A stretch of DNA of 64,000 nucleotides from an uncultured Alphaproteobacteria bacterium (GCA_937920085.1 CALETE010000056.1:1-64000), one strand, 5' to 3'. Positions 52,216 to 61,985 are shown, counted from the stretch's first letter. Notes: a model not told the origin generated them from the sequence alone. Made by a program: numbers and translations.

Positions 52216-53385
52216 ATGAACCCGCGCATCTTCGTCCTCACCCTGGTCACCTTTGCCTTTGGGTCAGGGGCCTTCATTTTCGCTGGCATGCTGGAAAACC
52301 TGGCAGCCGACCTGCATGTGACCACCTCTGTGGCGGGTCAGCTGCAGACTGTTTTCGTCCTGACCTCGGCGGTTCTGGGGCCCCTGGCGGCCTGGGCCTT
52401 TGGTCGGGTGGACCGGAAATACATGGTCATGGGGGGGCTGGGTCTAGGCCTACTCCTGCACATTGCCTGTTCCATGACGCCGAACTTCACCTCCCTGCTG
52501 GGCCTGCGCGCCCTGGCCGGGCTGGCTGGGGCCATGTCAGGGCCCGCCGCCAGCGTGGCTGCCGCCTCCCTGGCACCGCCGGAGCGACGGGGTTCGGCCA
52601 TTGCCATGGTGTCCAGCGGCATGACCCTGGCCTTTGTGGTCGGCATCCCCATGGGCAGTCTGGTGGGCGCAGCCTTCGGCTGGCGATCGACCTTCCTGGT
52701 GGCGGCCTGCCTATCGGCGATTGCCCTGACCGCAGTCACCTTCTTCCTGCCCAAGGTTCCCGCCCCGCCCAAGCGCGATGGCGGCAGCCTGAACCTGCCC
52801 CTGGTTTGGCCCTTCTACCTGACCACCTTTCTGACCTTTGCCGCCAATATGACGCTTAACCTCTATATCCAGCCGATTGTCCGGGTGGGTGCTGGGGTAA
52901 CCGGGGCCGGGGTCGGAGCCTTCCAGGCCATGATCGGGGTGGGCTCCATCGCGGGCCTGGCCCTTGGCGCTCGGGCGGCAGATCGCAATGAAGGGCGGGG
53001 CTGGATCCTGCAGGGCTTTGCCATCCAAGCCACGGCCATGAGCGTCCACTTCGCTGCCACCCATCACGTCCTGCCCCCAGGGTGGCCCAGCGCGGCCTTG
53101 GTGGCCCTGGGGATTTTCCTCGCGGCAACGGCCCTGTTCTCCATCACCCCTGTGGTCCAGTCGCGACTGATCCAGGCGACCGGCGGTGCCCCTGTGGCCC
53201 TGGCGCTGAATGGGTCAGTGGTGTCCTTAGGGCAGGCCCTGGGGTCTGCGGTGGGCGGCCTTGCCCTTCACCTGTCCGGCGTTCCCGCCATTCCTGCGGC
53301 GGCCCTGGCCATGTCTCTGACGGCCATGACAACCCTGGCCTTCCTGTTCCCCCGGTCGAAGGAAAAGGTCGAGGCCGGAGCCTAG
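52216..53385 (+). CDS. MFS transporter
   Basis: A 389-residue 12-helix major-facilitator protein. GRVDRKYMVMGGLGLGLL follows helix 2 (motif A region) and PPERRGSAIAMVSSGMTLAFVVGIPMGSLVGAAFGWR covers motif C-like helix 5. It resembles the arabinose-efflux/DHA1 group (AraJ-like). Substrate unknown. It starts 60 bases after ccrM and ends with a 4-base overlap with convergent mutY. Confidence 0.85.
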   Translation: MNPRIFVLTLVTFAFGSGAFIFAGMLENLAADLHVTTSVAGQLQTVFVLTSAVLGPLAAWAFGRVDRKYMVMGGLGLGLLLHIACSMTPNFTSLLGLRALAGLAGAMSGPAASVAAASLAPPERRGSAIAMVSSGMTLAFVVGIPMGSLVGAAFGWRSTFLVAACLSAIALTAVTFFLPKVPAPPKRDGGSLNLPLVWPFYLTTFLTFAANMTLNLYIQPIVRVGAGVTGAGVGAFQAMIGVGSIAGLALGARAADRNEGRGWILQGFAIQATAMSVHFAATHHVLPPGWPSAALVALGIFLAATALFSITPVVQSRLIQATGGAPVALALNGSVVSLGQALGSAVGGLALHLSGVPAIPAAALAMSLTAMTTLAFLFPRSKEKVEAGA

Positions 53386-54422
53386 ATCAGGGGGTTCAGG
53401 GCCGCCTTCGCCGCCTTGAGGAAGACGCTGGGCAGGCCGTCGAGATCTCGCCTCTGCGACCAGATGAGGTCGCCGCCCTGGCACGCCCCTTTGAACACCT
53501 TCAAGGTCAGGGAGAAGTGGGTGAAGACGTGCTCGATTTCGCCCGTGGGCCGCCAGGTCGCCGCGACGGGCGCAAGGGCCTCCGCCTCGGCTTCTGAATA
53601 GGGTCGGTCGCGCCAGTCTGTGGTGGGCAGGGCCAGCATGCCGCCCAGCAAACCCTTGGGCGGGCGACGGACCAGGCCCACTTTCTCGCCGGATAGGGCG
53701 ACATAGGCCACCCCATAGCGATGGGGCCTAGCCGCCTTGGGCGTCTTGCGGGGATAGGTCTCTGGTGCGCCCAGGCCGCGGGCTTGGCACACCTCGGCCA
53801 AGGGGCAAACATCGCAGGTCGGCGACCTGGGCTTGCAGACCGTAGCCCCGAGATCCATCAGGGCCTGGGCCCAATCGCCTGGACGGTGGTCGGTAACCAG
53901 CTCGGCCGCCAAGGCCTTCAGCTGCGGCTTGGCCCCCGGCATAGGAGCCTCGACCGCAAAGAGCCGAGATATGACCCGCTCCACATTGCCGTCCACCACA
54001 TTGGTCGGTAGGTCAAAAGCAATGGCGGCCACAGCGGCGGCGGTATAGGGGCCAAGACCAGGTAGGCTACGCAGGCCCTCCTCGGTATCGGGGAAGATGC
54101 CACCATGATCCCGTGCCACAGCCCTGGCGCAGGCCAACAGGTTGCGGGCTCGAGCATAATAGCCAAGCCCTGCCCAGGCCGCCATCACCTCGCCATCCTC
54201 TTCCGCTGCGAGGTCGCTGACGCGCGGCCAACGAGCGGTGAATTTCAGGAAATAGGGCGTGGCATGGGGGATTGTGGTCTGCTGAAGCATGACTTCTGAC
54301 AGCCACACACGGTAGGGATCAGCCCGCAGTCCTGCGGCGACCTCGGTCGGTCCGACGCGCCAGGCCAGGGCTCGACCATGGGCATCATACCAAGCCAGCA
54401 ATTTTTCGCGGATTGAGCTCAC
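53382..54422 (-). CDS. mutY: A/G-specific adenine DNA glycosylase
   Basis: A 346-residue MutY. LSEVMLQQT contains the catalytic Glu, GLGPYTAAAVAAIAF the helix-hairpin-helix, and VVDGNVERV the catalytic Asp. The Fe-S cluster is formed by C-x6-C-x2-C-x5-C in CKPRSPTCDVCPLAEVC. The C-terminal NUDIX-like domain recognises 8-oxoguanine (IEHVFTHFSLTL). It removes A opposite 8-oxoG. The start is GTG. It is divergent from the DUF721 gene. Confidence 0.95.
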   Translation of the reverse strand: MSSIREKLLAWYDAHGRALAWRVGPTEVAAGLRADPYRVWLSEVMLQQTTIPHATPYFLKFTARWPRVSDLAAEEDGEVMAAWAGLGYYARARNLLACARAVARDHGGIFPDTEEGLRSLPGLGPYTAAAVAAIAFDLPTNVVDGNVERVISRLFAVEAPMPGAKPQLKALAAELVTDHRPGDWAQALMDLGATVCKPRSPTCDVCPLAEVCQARGLGAPETYPRKTPKAARPHRYGVAYVALSGEKVGLVRRPPKGLLGGMLALPTTDWRDRPYSEAEAEALAPVAATWRPTGEIEHVFTHFSLTLKVFKGACQGGDLIWSQRRDLDGLPSVFLKAAKAALNPLI

Positions 54423-54499
54423 GGGCGCTACATGCCTGAAGTCTGGGGACGAGGCGACGGGTGCGTGGCGGATTTTTTCGCCAGGCGCTAGGATAGCCT

Positions 54500-55048
54500 A
54501 TGCGCCGCAGGTCCCTGCCCACCATTGCCGAAGCCGCCGAAATTCTGGCGCGCAAACGGTCGCGCCCGCCGCCCAGGGTCCTGCCCCCTGCCGGCCGTGG
54601 CCTCAGCAAGGCGCTGAAGGAGCTCGACGACAAGTTCGGCAAGGGCCCCGGTGCCCTGCAGGCCCGCTGGAAGGAAGTGGTGGGTCCCGACATTGCGCGG
54701 CGGACCGAGCCCGTCAAACTGACCAAGCCACGGGGCGGCGGGGCGGCGGCCCTGGAGATCCGGGTGGCAGGACCAGCGGCAGCCCTCATCCAACATCAAG
54801 CACCGGAAATCGTGGCCAGGGTCAATTTGTTCCTCGGCGCTGGTGCCGTCGACAAGCTGAGAATTGTGCAGGGGCCCCTGAGAGGTATGGTCAGCGCAAA
54901 CCGCCCCTTGCCGCGCAAATCGCCGCCGCTGGACGCCGCTACGGAGATGCAATTGCGCAAGAGTCTGGCGGAGGCGCCCGATGGTCCGCTAAAGGACGCC
55001 CTGCTCAAGCTGGGGCGCGGGGTGCTGCGGGACAGGCCCAAGCCTTGA
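54500..55048 (+). CDS. dciA: DUF721/DciA-family protein
   Basis: A 182-residue protein with the DUF721 domain in its first part (KALKELDDKFGKGPGALQARWKEVVGPDIARRTEPVKL, about 37-78). DciA proteins are replicative helicase (DnaB) loaders in most bacteria lacking DnaC. The C-terminal part is charged and less conserved. The position between mutY and a DsbA-like gene upstream of smc fits the conserved Caulobacter order. Confidence 0.8.
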   Translation: MRRRSLPTIAEAAEILARKRSRPPPRVLPPAGRGLSKALKELDDKFGKGPGALQARWKEVVGPDIARRTEPVKLTKPRGGGAAALEIRVAGPAAALIQHQAPEIVARVNLFLGAGAVDKLRIVQGPLRGMVSANRPLPRKSPPLDAATEMQLRKSLAEAPDGPLKDALLKLGRGVLRDRPKP

Positions 55049-55111
55049 CTCTAGGTACAGGGCGCGGGAATCGCGCTTTAATCTTTCATTCGGATTTGCG
55101 CAGGGGATCCC

Positions 55112-55720
55112 ATGTCGAAACTTAGCCACAGTCTTTTCGTCGCTGCCCTGGTGGGCGTTCTGGCCCTTGCGGGATGTAACAAAGCACCCAAGGTAGACGC
55201 TGCGGACATGACCATGGGTGACGCCAAGGCCAAGGTGCAGATGATTGAGTACGCCTCGGCCAGTTGCTCCCACTGCGCCCGCTTCAACAATGATGTCTTC
55301 CCAGCTTTCAAGGCCAAGTACATCGATACCGGCAAGGTGCACTACACCTTCAAGGAATTCCTGACCCCGCCGGTCGAAGTGGCTGCGGCTGGATTTCTGA
55401 CCGCTCGTTGCGCTGGAAAAGACAAATATTTCAGCGTGCTTGATGCGATTTTTCACGCTCAGGCAGAAATGTTCCAGACTGGGGATATGCGCGGGGTTCT
55501 CCTGCGCGTGGCGCAATCGGCCGGCATGACCGAGGCTCAGTTCAACAGCTGTATCACGGACGAAACGGCGCTGAAGGCCCTGAACGCGCGGGTGGATAAC
55601 GCCATTAAGAACGACAAGATCAGCGGCACGCCGACCTTTATTATCAATGGCAAGCAAGTCGCCTCGGGCGAAGTCACAATGCAGCAATTGGACGCCGCTG
55701 TCGCTGACGCGTCCAAGTAG
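55112..55720 (+). CDS. DsbA-family thiol:disulfide lipoprotein
   Basis: A 202-residue thioredoxin-fold protein. A lipoprotein signal ends at LAGC (Cys22), so it is anchored in the periplasm. The active site is CSHC (52-55), and ISGTPTFIINGK contains the cis-proline loop. The central helical insertion is typical of DsbA/DSBA-like thioredoxins (thioredoxin_4). AGGGG precedes the ATG. The smc gene begins 18 bases downstream. Confidence 0.9.
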   Translation: MSKLSHSLFVAALVGVLALAGCNKAPKVDAADMTMGDAKAKVQMIEYASASCSHCARFNNDVFPAFKAKYIDTGKVHYTFKEFLTPPVEVAAAGFLTARCAGKDKYFSVLDAIFHAQAEMFQTGDMRGVLLRVAQSAGMTEAQFNSCITDETALKALNARVDNAIKNDKISGTPTFIINGKQVASGEVTMQQLDAAVADASK

Positions 55721-55738
55721 GAAGGACCCAAGTCCAAA

Positions 55739-58700
55739 GTGCACTTCCAGCGGCTGCGCCTTTCCGGGTTCAAGTCCTTCGTCGATGCGACTGAGTTCCG
55801 CATCGAGCCTGGAGTCACGGGTATTGTTGGGCCCAATGGCTGCGGCAAGTCGAATCTGCTGGAAGCCCTGCGCTGGGTCATGGGTGCCAATTCCGCCAAG
55901 GCCATGCGGGCCGGCGGGATGGACGATGTCATCTTCGCAGGATCCAGCGGGCGAGCCTCACGCAACCACGCTGAAGTCACCCTGACCATTGATAACGCCG
56001 ACCGGCGAGCGCCCTCGGCCTTCAATGACCATCCGGTTCTTGAGGTGGTTCGACGGATCGATCGCGGCGAGGGCTCGACCTATCGGGTCAATGGCCGCGA
56101 AGTCCGGGCGCGGGATGTGCAGCTGCTATTCGCTGACGCTTCCACGGGGTCCAACTCTCCGGCCCTGGTGCGCCAAGGGCAAATTTCAGAACTCATCGCC
56201 GCCAAGCCTCAGAACCGCCGACTGATCCTTGAAGAGGCGGCTGGGGTTTCTGGTCTGCACTCCCGCCGACATGAGGCCGAACTTAGGCTGAAGGCGGCGG
56301 AGGCCAATCTGGAGCGACTGGACGACGTCGCCAAGGAGCTAGAGGCGGCCCTTGGTCGTCTGCGTCGCGAGGCGCGGCAGGCCGATCGCTACAAGAAACT
56401 GTCTGCGGAAATCCGCACCCTTCAGGCCGCTGTTCTGCACGGCCGTTGGGTCGAGGCCCGAGACGCCGCAGGCCGCCTGACCCGCGAAGCCGATGAGGCT
56501 AGCCGCGCCGTCGAGAATTCAGCTCGCGAAGCTGCAGCGGCGACCGCCCGCGCCGTCGAGGCTGAGGCTCTGATCAAACCTCTGCGGGAGACGGAAACGG
56601 TGGCAGCGGCGGTGCTGCATCGCCTTGCCATTGACCGTGACCGGCTCGAGCGGGAAGGCGAAGCCCTAGCGGCCGAAGTCGAACGTCTAAACAGCGAAGT
56701 TGCACGTATTGATCAGGACCGAGCCCGGGAAACTCAGATTGTTGAGGATGCCGACGCGGCATTGCAACGGCTGGCTGACGACCTCGCTGCCCTAGAGGCC
56801 GCCATTGCCGCGGCGCCTGTTCGGACGCCAGAGCTTGTGGCGGCTGCAGAGGCCGCTGAAGCCCGGCGCGTTGCAGCAGACGCCGAGGTAGAAACCCTCG
56901 CTGCCCAGATCGCGGCTGAGGACGCCAGGTTCCGGGCCGGAACGGCGCGGGTCGATGATGCCGCAGCGCGGGTGTCCCGCACCCGGCGGGCCCTAGATCA
57001 AGCCAAGCACGAGCGGGAGCAGCTCGGCCCCGCCGTCAATCCGCAGACCCAGACCGCCCGGGACGATCTCGAAAAGGCTGAGTCGGCCTTGACCGCCGCT
57101 CGCGCCGCCCTGGAGACCGCGGAATCCGCCCGGATCACGGCCCAGACCAAAGAGGCCGAGGCCCGGGATATCTCCCGCAAACTCGATGAGCAGTTGGGCC
57201 GCATGACCGCTGAGGCCCGCGCCCTGGCTCAACTGGTGGCCCAGGCCAGGCGGGGTGGATTTGCCCCGGCCCTGGAACAGGTCGCCCCAGACAAGGGGTT
57301 CGAAGCGGCCCTTGCCGCAGCACTCGGCGATGACCTCGACGCTTCATTGGACCCCAAGGCACCATCCTATTGGGGCGGCGGCGACACCTTGTCTCCGCAA
57401 TGGCCCAAGGGCGCCGAGCCCTTGGCTGGGTTGGTCAAGGCGCCAGGCGCCCTGTCGCCCCGCCTGGCCTTTGTGGCCCTGGTTGATCGAACAGACGGGG
57501 ACCGCCTGCAAGCGCAGTTAAGCCCCGGCATGCGACTTGTGTCCCGAGAGGGGGACCTCTGGCGATGGGATGGCTTTACGGCTCGGGCAGAAGCCCCCAA
57601 GCCTGCGGCAGTCCGCATGGAACAACGCAATCGCCTTTCCGACGTCGAAGGCGAGATCGAAGCCCTAGAGCCCAAGGCTAAATCTGCCAAGGACGCCTTG
57701 GCAAAGGCGACGACTGAGGTTCAGGGCGCTGAGACACAGATTCGAGAGCTGCGTCCGACAGTTCCTCGACTGGAAGCCGCCATGACCACGGCACGCGCGG
57801 CTTTGGAAAAGCTGGAACGGGACTCGGCACGGCGCGAGGCCCATGCAGCATCATTGGACGACGTTATTGCTCGCTTTGCTGCAGAGCTGGCAGAACTGGA
57901 AGCCGCCTTTCTTGCAGCCCAGGCTGAGGCGCAGTCCGATCCAGCTCAGGGTGATCTGCCGAAACGGCTGACAGAAGCACGGGCTAAAGCGGGGCCAGCC
58001 CGGGAAGCCGCTGCGGCCGCGCGGGCTGCGGTGGATGTAGAGGCCCGGGAGCGGGACGGCCGCGCCCGGCGACTGGAGTTACTCACCAAGGATCAGGAGG
58101 ATTGGCTCAAGCGCGCTCAGTCGGCTGCAAAGCGTCTGGACCACCTTGGTAAGTCCCGTGCGGACGCTAAAGGGGCCCTTGACGAAGCCTATGACAAGCC
58201 CGGCACCCATCAGCGACGCCTAGAAGACCTGCTCAGCCAGTTTGAAGAGGCCGAAGCCCGAAGGGCTAGGTCATCAGACGCCCTGGCTCAGGCTGAGGGT
58301 GCGCGGGCCGAAGCTGATCGGATGGTGCGGGCAGCGGACGCCGCTGCGGCGGAAAGTCGAGAGCTTAGGGCCACGCTGGCCGCGCGCCTGGAGGCGGCCT
58401 CAGACCGATTGGTCGAGATTGTCCAACAGATTCGCGACTCTTTGCATTTAGAGCCGGAACAACTGGCACAAAGACTTGCTGACGAAGCGGTGGCTATCCC
58501 GTCAGCGGCTGACGGGGTCGAGGCCCATCTCCAGACCTTGGAGCGACAAAGGGACGCCATTGGTCCGGTCAATCTGCGCGCAGAGGACGAGGCCACTGAG
58601 CACGCCCAAAGACTTGAGACCATGCAGATTGAGCGGGCCGACTTGACCGGTGCCATCAGCCGTCTGCGCCAAGGCATTGAAGAGCTGAACAGCGAGGGCC

Positions 58701-59182
58701 GCGACCGCTTGGTGGCCGCCTTTGATGTTATCAATGGGCACTTCAAAGCCCTATTTGAAGCCTTGTTCCAGGGTGGGCAGGCCGAACTGCGCCTCGTCGA
58801 ATCAGACGATCCCCTCGAAGCAGGCTTGGAAATCTATGCCTGCCCCCCCGGCAAGCGCATGGCGACCATGAGCCTGATGAGCGGTGGCGAACAGGCCTTG
58901 ACCGCATGTGCTTTGATCTTTGCGGTCTTCCTTGCAAACCCAGCCCCGATCTGTGTTCTGGACGAGGTTGATGCCCCCTTGGACGACGCCAATGTTGAGC
59001 GGTTTTGTAACCTCTTGGATGAAATGCGGCGACGGACGGAAACCCGCTTTGTTGCGATTACCCACAACCCCGTCACCATGGCCCGCATGGACCGTTTATT
59101 TGGGGTGACCATGGGCGAACGTGGCGTCTCGCAACTCGTCTCCGTCGACTTGAGGCAAGCCGAAGTCCTCGCGGCGCAATAG
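55739..59182 (+). CDS. smc: Chromosome segregation/condensin protein SMC
   Basis: A 1147-residue SMC ATPase, the usual size. Walker A is GPNGCGKS (31-38). Two long coiled coils, rich in Ala, Glu and Arg, flank a hinge (about 510-630). The C-terminal head has the signature LMSGGEQALTACAL and the Walker B ICVLDEVDAPLDDANVERF. It compacts and segregates the chromosome with ScpA/ScpB. The start is GTG with weak Shine-Dalgarno (GGAAGGACC upstream). The gene is intact. Confidence 0.97.
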   Translation: MHFQRLRLSGFKSFVDATEFRIEPGVTGIVGPNGCGKSNLLEALRWVMGANSAKAMRAGGMDDVIFAGSSGRASRNHAEVTLTIDNADRRAPSAFNDHPVLEVVRRIDRGEGSTYRVNGREVRARDVQLLFADASTGSNSPALVRQGQISELIAAKPQNRRLILEEAAGVSGLHSRRHEAELRLKAAEANLERLDDVAKELEAALGRLRREARQADRYKKLSAEIRTLQAAVLHGRWVEARDAAGRLTREADEASRAVENSAREAAAATARAVEAEALIKPLRETETVAAAVLHRLAIDRDRLEREGEALAAEVERLNSEVARIDQDRARETQIVEDADAALQRLADDLAALEAAIAAAPVRTPELVAAAEAAEARRVAADAEVETLAAQIAAEDARFRAGTARVDDAAARVSRTRRALDQAKHEREQLGPAVNPQTQTARDDLEKAESALTAARAALETAESARITAQTKEAEARDISRKLDEQLGRMTAEARALAQLVAQARRGGFAPALEQVAPDKGFEAALAAALGDDLDASLDPKAPSYWGGGDTLSPQWPKGAEPLAGLVKAPGALSPRLAFVALVDRTDGDRLQAQLSPGMRLVSREGDLWRWDGFTARAEAPKPAAVRMEQRNRLSDVEGEIEALEPKAKSAKDALAKATTEVQGAETQIRELRPTVPRLEAAMTTARAALEKLERDSARREAHAASLDDVIARFAAELAELEAAFLAAQAEAQSDPAQGDLPKRLTEARAKAGPAREAAAAARAAVDVEARERDGRARRLELLTKDQEDWLKRAQSAAKRLDHLGKSRADAKGALDEAYDKPGTHQRRLEDLLSQFEEAEARRARSSDALAQAEGARAEADRMVRAADAAAAESRELRATLAARLEAASDRLVEIVQQIRDSLHLEPEQLAQRLADEAVAIPSAADGVEAHLQTLERQRDAIGPVNLRAEDEATEHAQRLETMQIERADLTGAISRLRQGIEELNSEGRDRLVAAFDVINGHFKALFEALFQGGQAELRLVESDDPLEAGLEIYACPPGKRMATMSLMSGGEQALTACALIFAVFLANPAPICVLDEVDAPLDDANVERFCNLLDEMRRRTETRFVAITHNPVTMARMDRLFGVTMGERGVSQLVSVDLRQAEVLAAQ

Positions 59183-59327
59183 ACCTTCCGAGATCGCTTT
59201 GGAGGGGTTTCTGAAGGCCGCGTATTTGGCGCAGTTTTCCGACGAAAGCCGACTCGGGTCGAACTCCCGCCTCAATTCCAATAATAATTGTTTTTATTCA
59301 ACACGTTAAATCCCTTTCCAGCCAGCC

Positions 59328-59354
59328 TTGACGCACCGCACACACGGCTATAGG
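59328..59354 (+). promoter_or_regulatory. Probable housekeeping (sigma-73 type) promoter of the atp operon
   Basis: TTGACGC at 59328-59334, a 12-base spacer and GCTATAGG at 59347-59354 fit the Caulobacter housekeeping promoter consensus (TTGACG-S, 10-14 bases, GCTANAWC). It lies 64 bases upstream of the atpI start, in the 235-base gap after smc. The region upstream is AT-rich (TTTTTATTC). Confidence 0.75.
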
Positions 59355-59417
59355 TTCCGCGCGACTTAAAGCCCGGGGCTGTGTCGGAGACGTCATGGTC
59401 GAAAGACCGTGTGACGT

Positions 59418-59768
59418 ATGGCGCTACCCGAAACTTCGCGTGAGGAGGCCATCAAAAGCCTTGATGCGCGAGCTGAAGCGCTATCAGCGCGGACGACCCA
59501 GCCTACGCCGGACTATGGGTCCAAGGCGCACGGCGACGGTGCCCGACTGATTGGGGTTTTGTTCGGGGGTGTTTTTGTGGGGATTGGTTTCGGCGCCATT
59601 GCCGACGCCCTGATCCACACCGCACCTTGGGGTATGATCGCCGGAGTTCTTTTGGGCTTCGGGATTTCGATTTGGATGGCCGTTCGTATGGCCGCACGTA
59701 TGAGCGCCGCGTTGGCGAGTGAGTGGGGGCCCCCGCAGGACCTCCCCCTCGACGACGAGGACGATTGA
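59418..59768 (+). CDS. atpI: ATP synthase assembly protein AtpI
   Basis: A 116-residue protein with two transmembrane helices (about 42-65 and 70-92) and a charged N terminus, the AtpI pattern. LIGVLFGGVFVGIGFGAIAD and WGMIAGVLLGFGISIWMAVRM are characteristic. It assists c-ring assembly. It heads the F0 operon and ends 16 bases before atpB. Confidence 0.9.
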   Translation: MALPETSREEAIKSLDARAEALSARTTQPTPDYGSKAHGDGARLIGVLFGGVFVGIGFGAIADALIHTAPWGMIAGVLLGFGISIWMAVRMAARMSAALASEWGPPQDLPLDDEDD

Positions 59769-59784
59769 AGGAGTTCGAGGCGGC

Positions 59785-60570
59785 ATGGCCAGCCCGATGC
59801 ATCAGTTCGAGATCCACCCGGTTCTCACCTTGCCGACCGTCAATGTCCCTGGCCTTGGCGCCATTGACCTGTCGATCAACAACTCCATCCTGTCGATGAT
59901 GATCGCTGCTTCGATCATTGTAGCTTTCTTCGCCCTGGTTACCGCTAGGGCCGCCGTGGTCCCTGGTCGTCTTCAGGTGATCGGCGAGGGCATCTTTAGC
60001 TATATCGATGACCTAGCGACTGGGATTATCGGCCACGAAGGCCGATCCTTCTTTCCCTACGTCTTCTCGGTATTCCTGTTCATTCTGGTCATGAATTTCC
60101 TGGGCTTGTTCTTAGTCTTCACGGCAACATCGCAATTGGCAGTGACTGCAACCATGGCTGTCATGACGATCCTGCTGGTGTTGATCGTCGGCTTCGCCCG
60201 AAACGGTGCCAACATGTACAAGCTGTTCGTCCCGGCGGGCGTGCCCTGGTACATGCTGATCCTCGTCACGCCGATCGAGTTCATTTCCTTCCTGCTACGC
60301 CCAGTGACCCTGGCCTTGCGTCTGTTCGGCAATATGCTGGGCGGGCACGTGGCCCTGAAGGTGTTTGCGGGCTTTGTTGTGTCCCTGTGCGCCTTGGCGG
60401 CGACAGGGGGTATTGCGACCCTCGGCTATGCCGGCGCAGCCCTTTCCCTGGGCGGGGTCGTGGCGCTAACATCTCTCGAATTCCTGGTGGCCTTTCTCCA
60501 GGCGTTCGTCTTTGCGGTTCTGACCTGCGTCTATCTCAACGACGTGGTCAACCTCGGCCATCACCACTAA
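59785..60570 (+). CDS. atpB: F0 ATP synthase subunit a
   Basis: A 261-residue polytopic subunit that forms the proton half-channels. PVTLALRLFGNMLGGHV contains the essential arginine facing the c-ring, and AFLQAFVFAVLTCVYL is the last helix. The ATG at 59785 follows AAGGAG; an earlier in-frame ATG would overlap atpI. It is normal in length. Confidence 0.96.
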   Translation: MASPMHQFEIHPVLTLPTVNVPGLGAIDLSINNSILSMMIAASIIVAFFALVTARAAVVPGRLQVIGEGIFSYIDDLATGIIGHEGRSFFPYVFSVFLFILVMNFLGLFLVFTATSQLAVTATMAVMTILLVLIVGFARNGANMYKLFVPAGVPWYMLILVTPIEFISFLLRPVTLALRLFGNMLGGHVALKVFAGFVVSLCALAATGGIATLGYAGAALSLGGVVALTSLEFLVAFLQAFVFAVLTCVYLNDVVNLGHHH

Positions 60571-60618
60571 CGGTCGGGTTCACTCCTCTCTTCTTAACTT
60601 CCAAACGGGACTAAAAAC

Positions 60619-60843
60619 ATGGATCCGGCTGCAGCTAAATATATCGGTGCGGGCCTCGCCACCCTCGGCATGATTGGTGCGGGCATCGGCGTGGGCACTA
60701 TCTTCTCGGGCTTCCTGCAAGGTGCGACGCGTAACCCGTCCGCCGCTGCCGGCCAGTTCACCAACCTGATCTTGGGTGCCGCTCTGACCGAAGCTCTGGG
60801 CATTCTGGCCTTCGTGCTCGGCCTGCTCATCCTGTTCAGCTAA
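60619..60843 (+). CDS. atpE: F0 ATP synthase subunit c
   Basis: A 74-residue hairpin proteolipid. The first helix has GAGIGVGTIFSGFLQGA, the polar loop RNP, and the second helix carries the ion-binding carboxylate in LTEALGILAFV (Glu58). Residue patterns are those of a proton-type c-ring. It lies 48 bases after atpB. Confidence 0.97.
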   Translation: MDPAAAKYIGAGLATLGMIGAGIGVGTIFSGFLQGATRNPSAAAGQFTNLILGAALTEALGILAFVLGLLILFS

Positions 60844-60859
60844 GCCACGACCACAGCTT

Positions 60860-60890
60860 GGGGCGTCTGGCGACTTCGTCAGGCTGCCCC
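60860..60890 (+). other. Intercistronic stem-loop between atpE and atpF'
   Basis: GGGGC pairs with GCCCC, and an inner CTG with CAG, around a TTCG-containing loop. It is not followed by a T-run, so it is not a standard terminator. Hairpins after atpE can protect or attenuate message so that subunit c is made in excess. Confidence 0.4.
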
Positions 60891-60915
60891 TCTGTAATTA
60901 GGACGCCTAAGCCTT

Positions 60916-61482
60916 ATGGCCGCCGAACCTACATCTCAACCCGCAGACTCTGCGGCCGCTCCCACAGGCGCGTCGACAGAAGCCGCTCAAAGCGGCGGCG
61001 GGCTGCCGCAATTCAAGTTTGAATTCTGGGGTGGTCAGATTGTCTGGCTGCTGCTGATTTTCGCAATCCTCTACACCCTGCTTGCCAAGGTCTTCGTACC
61101 ACGGCTGCGTAAGGTTCTGGACCTACGGGCGGAAACCATTGCCTCGGCAGTGGACCAGGCCAAGAAGGTTCAGTCCGAGGCAGATGCTCAGGCTGCAGCC
61201 GCTAAGGCTGAAATCGAACAGGCACGGGCGGCATCTCGCGCCCTTGCGGTCGAGGCCAAGACCAAGGCCACGGCGGAATTGAATAAGCGTCAGGCTGCTG
61301 AAGACGAACGTTTGGCAGGCGAACTGGCTAAGGCGGAGGATCGCATTCGCGGACTTCGCGACGCTGCCATGACCAATGTCAGCAGCATTGCCGTCGACAC
61401 TGCCCAGGCCATAGTTGAGCGCCTGACCGGTACGACGGCAACCGCTGCAGAACTCAAAGCCGCTGGCCAGGGAGCCGCCTAA
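60916..61482 (+). CDS. atpF': F0 ATP synthase subunit b' (peripheral stalk)
   Basis: A 188-residue b-type subunit with a long N-terminal hydrophilic extension rich in Ala, Pro and Ser (1-35), one membrane helix (IVWLLLIFAILYTLLAKVFV, about 43-62) and a long Ala/Glu/Lys-rich helical stalk. Two diverged b subunits are the rule in alphaproteobacteria. The stop overlaps the next start (TAATG). Confidence 0.93.
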   Translation: MAAEPTSQPADSAAAPTGASTEAAQSGGGLPQFKFEFWGGQIVWLLLIFAILYTLLAKVFVPRLRKVLDLRAETIASAVDQAKKVQSEADAQAAAAKAEIEQARAASRALAVEAKTKATAELNKRQAAEDERLAGELAKAEDRIRGLRDAAMTNVSSIAVDTAQAIVERLTGTTATAAELKAAGQGAA

Positions 61483-61985
61483 TGCCGGAATTCCTCAATC
61501 CCGCAGAGGCTGAATTCTGGGTCGGCGTCGGCCTGCTGATCTTCCTTGGCATTGTCATTTTTGTTGCCAAGGCCCCCCAGGCCATCGCGGCCACCCTTGA
61601 TGCCCGGACGGCCTCCATCCAGGCTGATCTGGACGAAGCGGCGCGGATCCGCGCGGAGGCTGAAAGTCTCTTAGCCTCTCTGCAGGCCGAACGGGCTGAA
61701 GCCGAGCGTCAGGCCAAGGACATGCTGGCTGCCGCCCACGAACAGGTTCGGGTTTTCGAAGCTGAAGCCAAGGCTAAGCTCGAAGAAAGTCTCGCCCGTC
61801 GGCAACTTCTGGCCGAGCGTAAGATCGCGAACGCCGAAGCCCAGGCGATGACTGAGGTCAAGGCTGCGGCGGCAGATCGCGCCGCACAGATGGCCGAACA
61901 GGTCCTCGTGGCCAGGTTGGCAGGAGCGAAGTCCGATCCCATGATCGACGTCGCCATCGCCCAGATCGGCAGCAAGCTCCAATAG
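61482..61985 (+). CDS. atpF: F0 ATP synthase subunit b
   Basis: A 167-residue b subunit: membrane helix WVGVGLLIFLGIVIFVAKA (about 12-30), then a coiled-coil stalk rich in Ala, Glu, Arg and Lys. It pairs with b' to form the peripheral stalk. The ATG overlaps the atpF' stop. A terminator follows 24 bases after its stop, ending the F0 operon; the F1 genes are not in this window. Confidence 0.95.
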   Translation: MPEFLNPAEAEFWVGVGLLIFLGIVIFVAKAPQAIAATLDARTASIQADLDEAARIRAEAESLLASLQAERAEAERQAKDMLAAAHEQVRVFEAEAKAKLEESLARRQLLAERKIANAEAQAMTEVKAAAADRAAQMAEQVLVARLAGAKSDPMIDVAIAQIGSKLQ

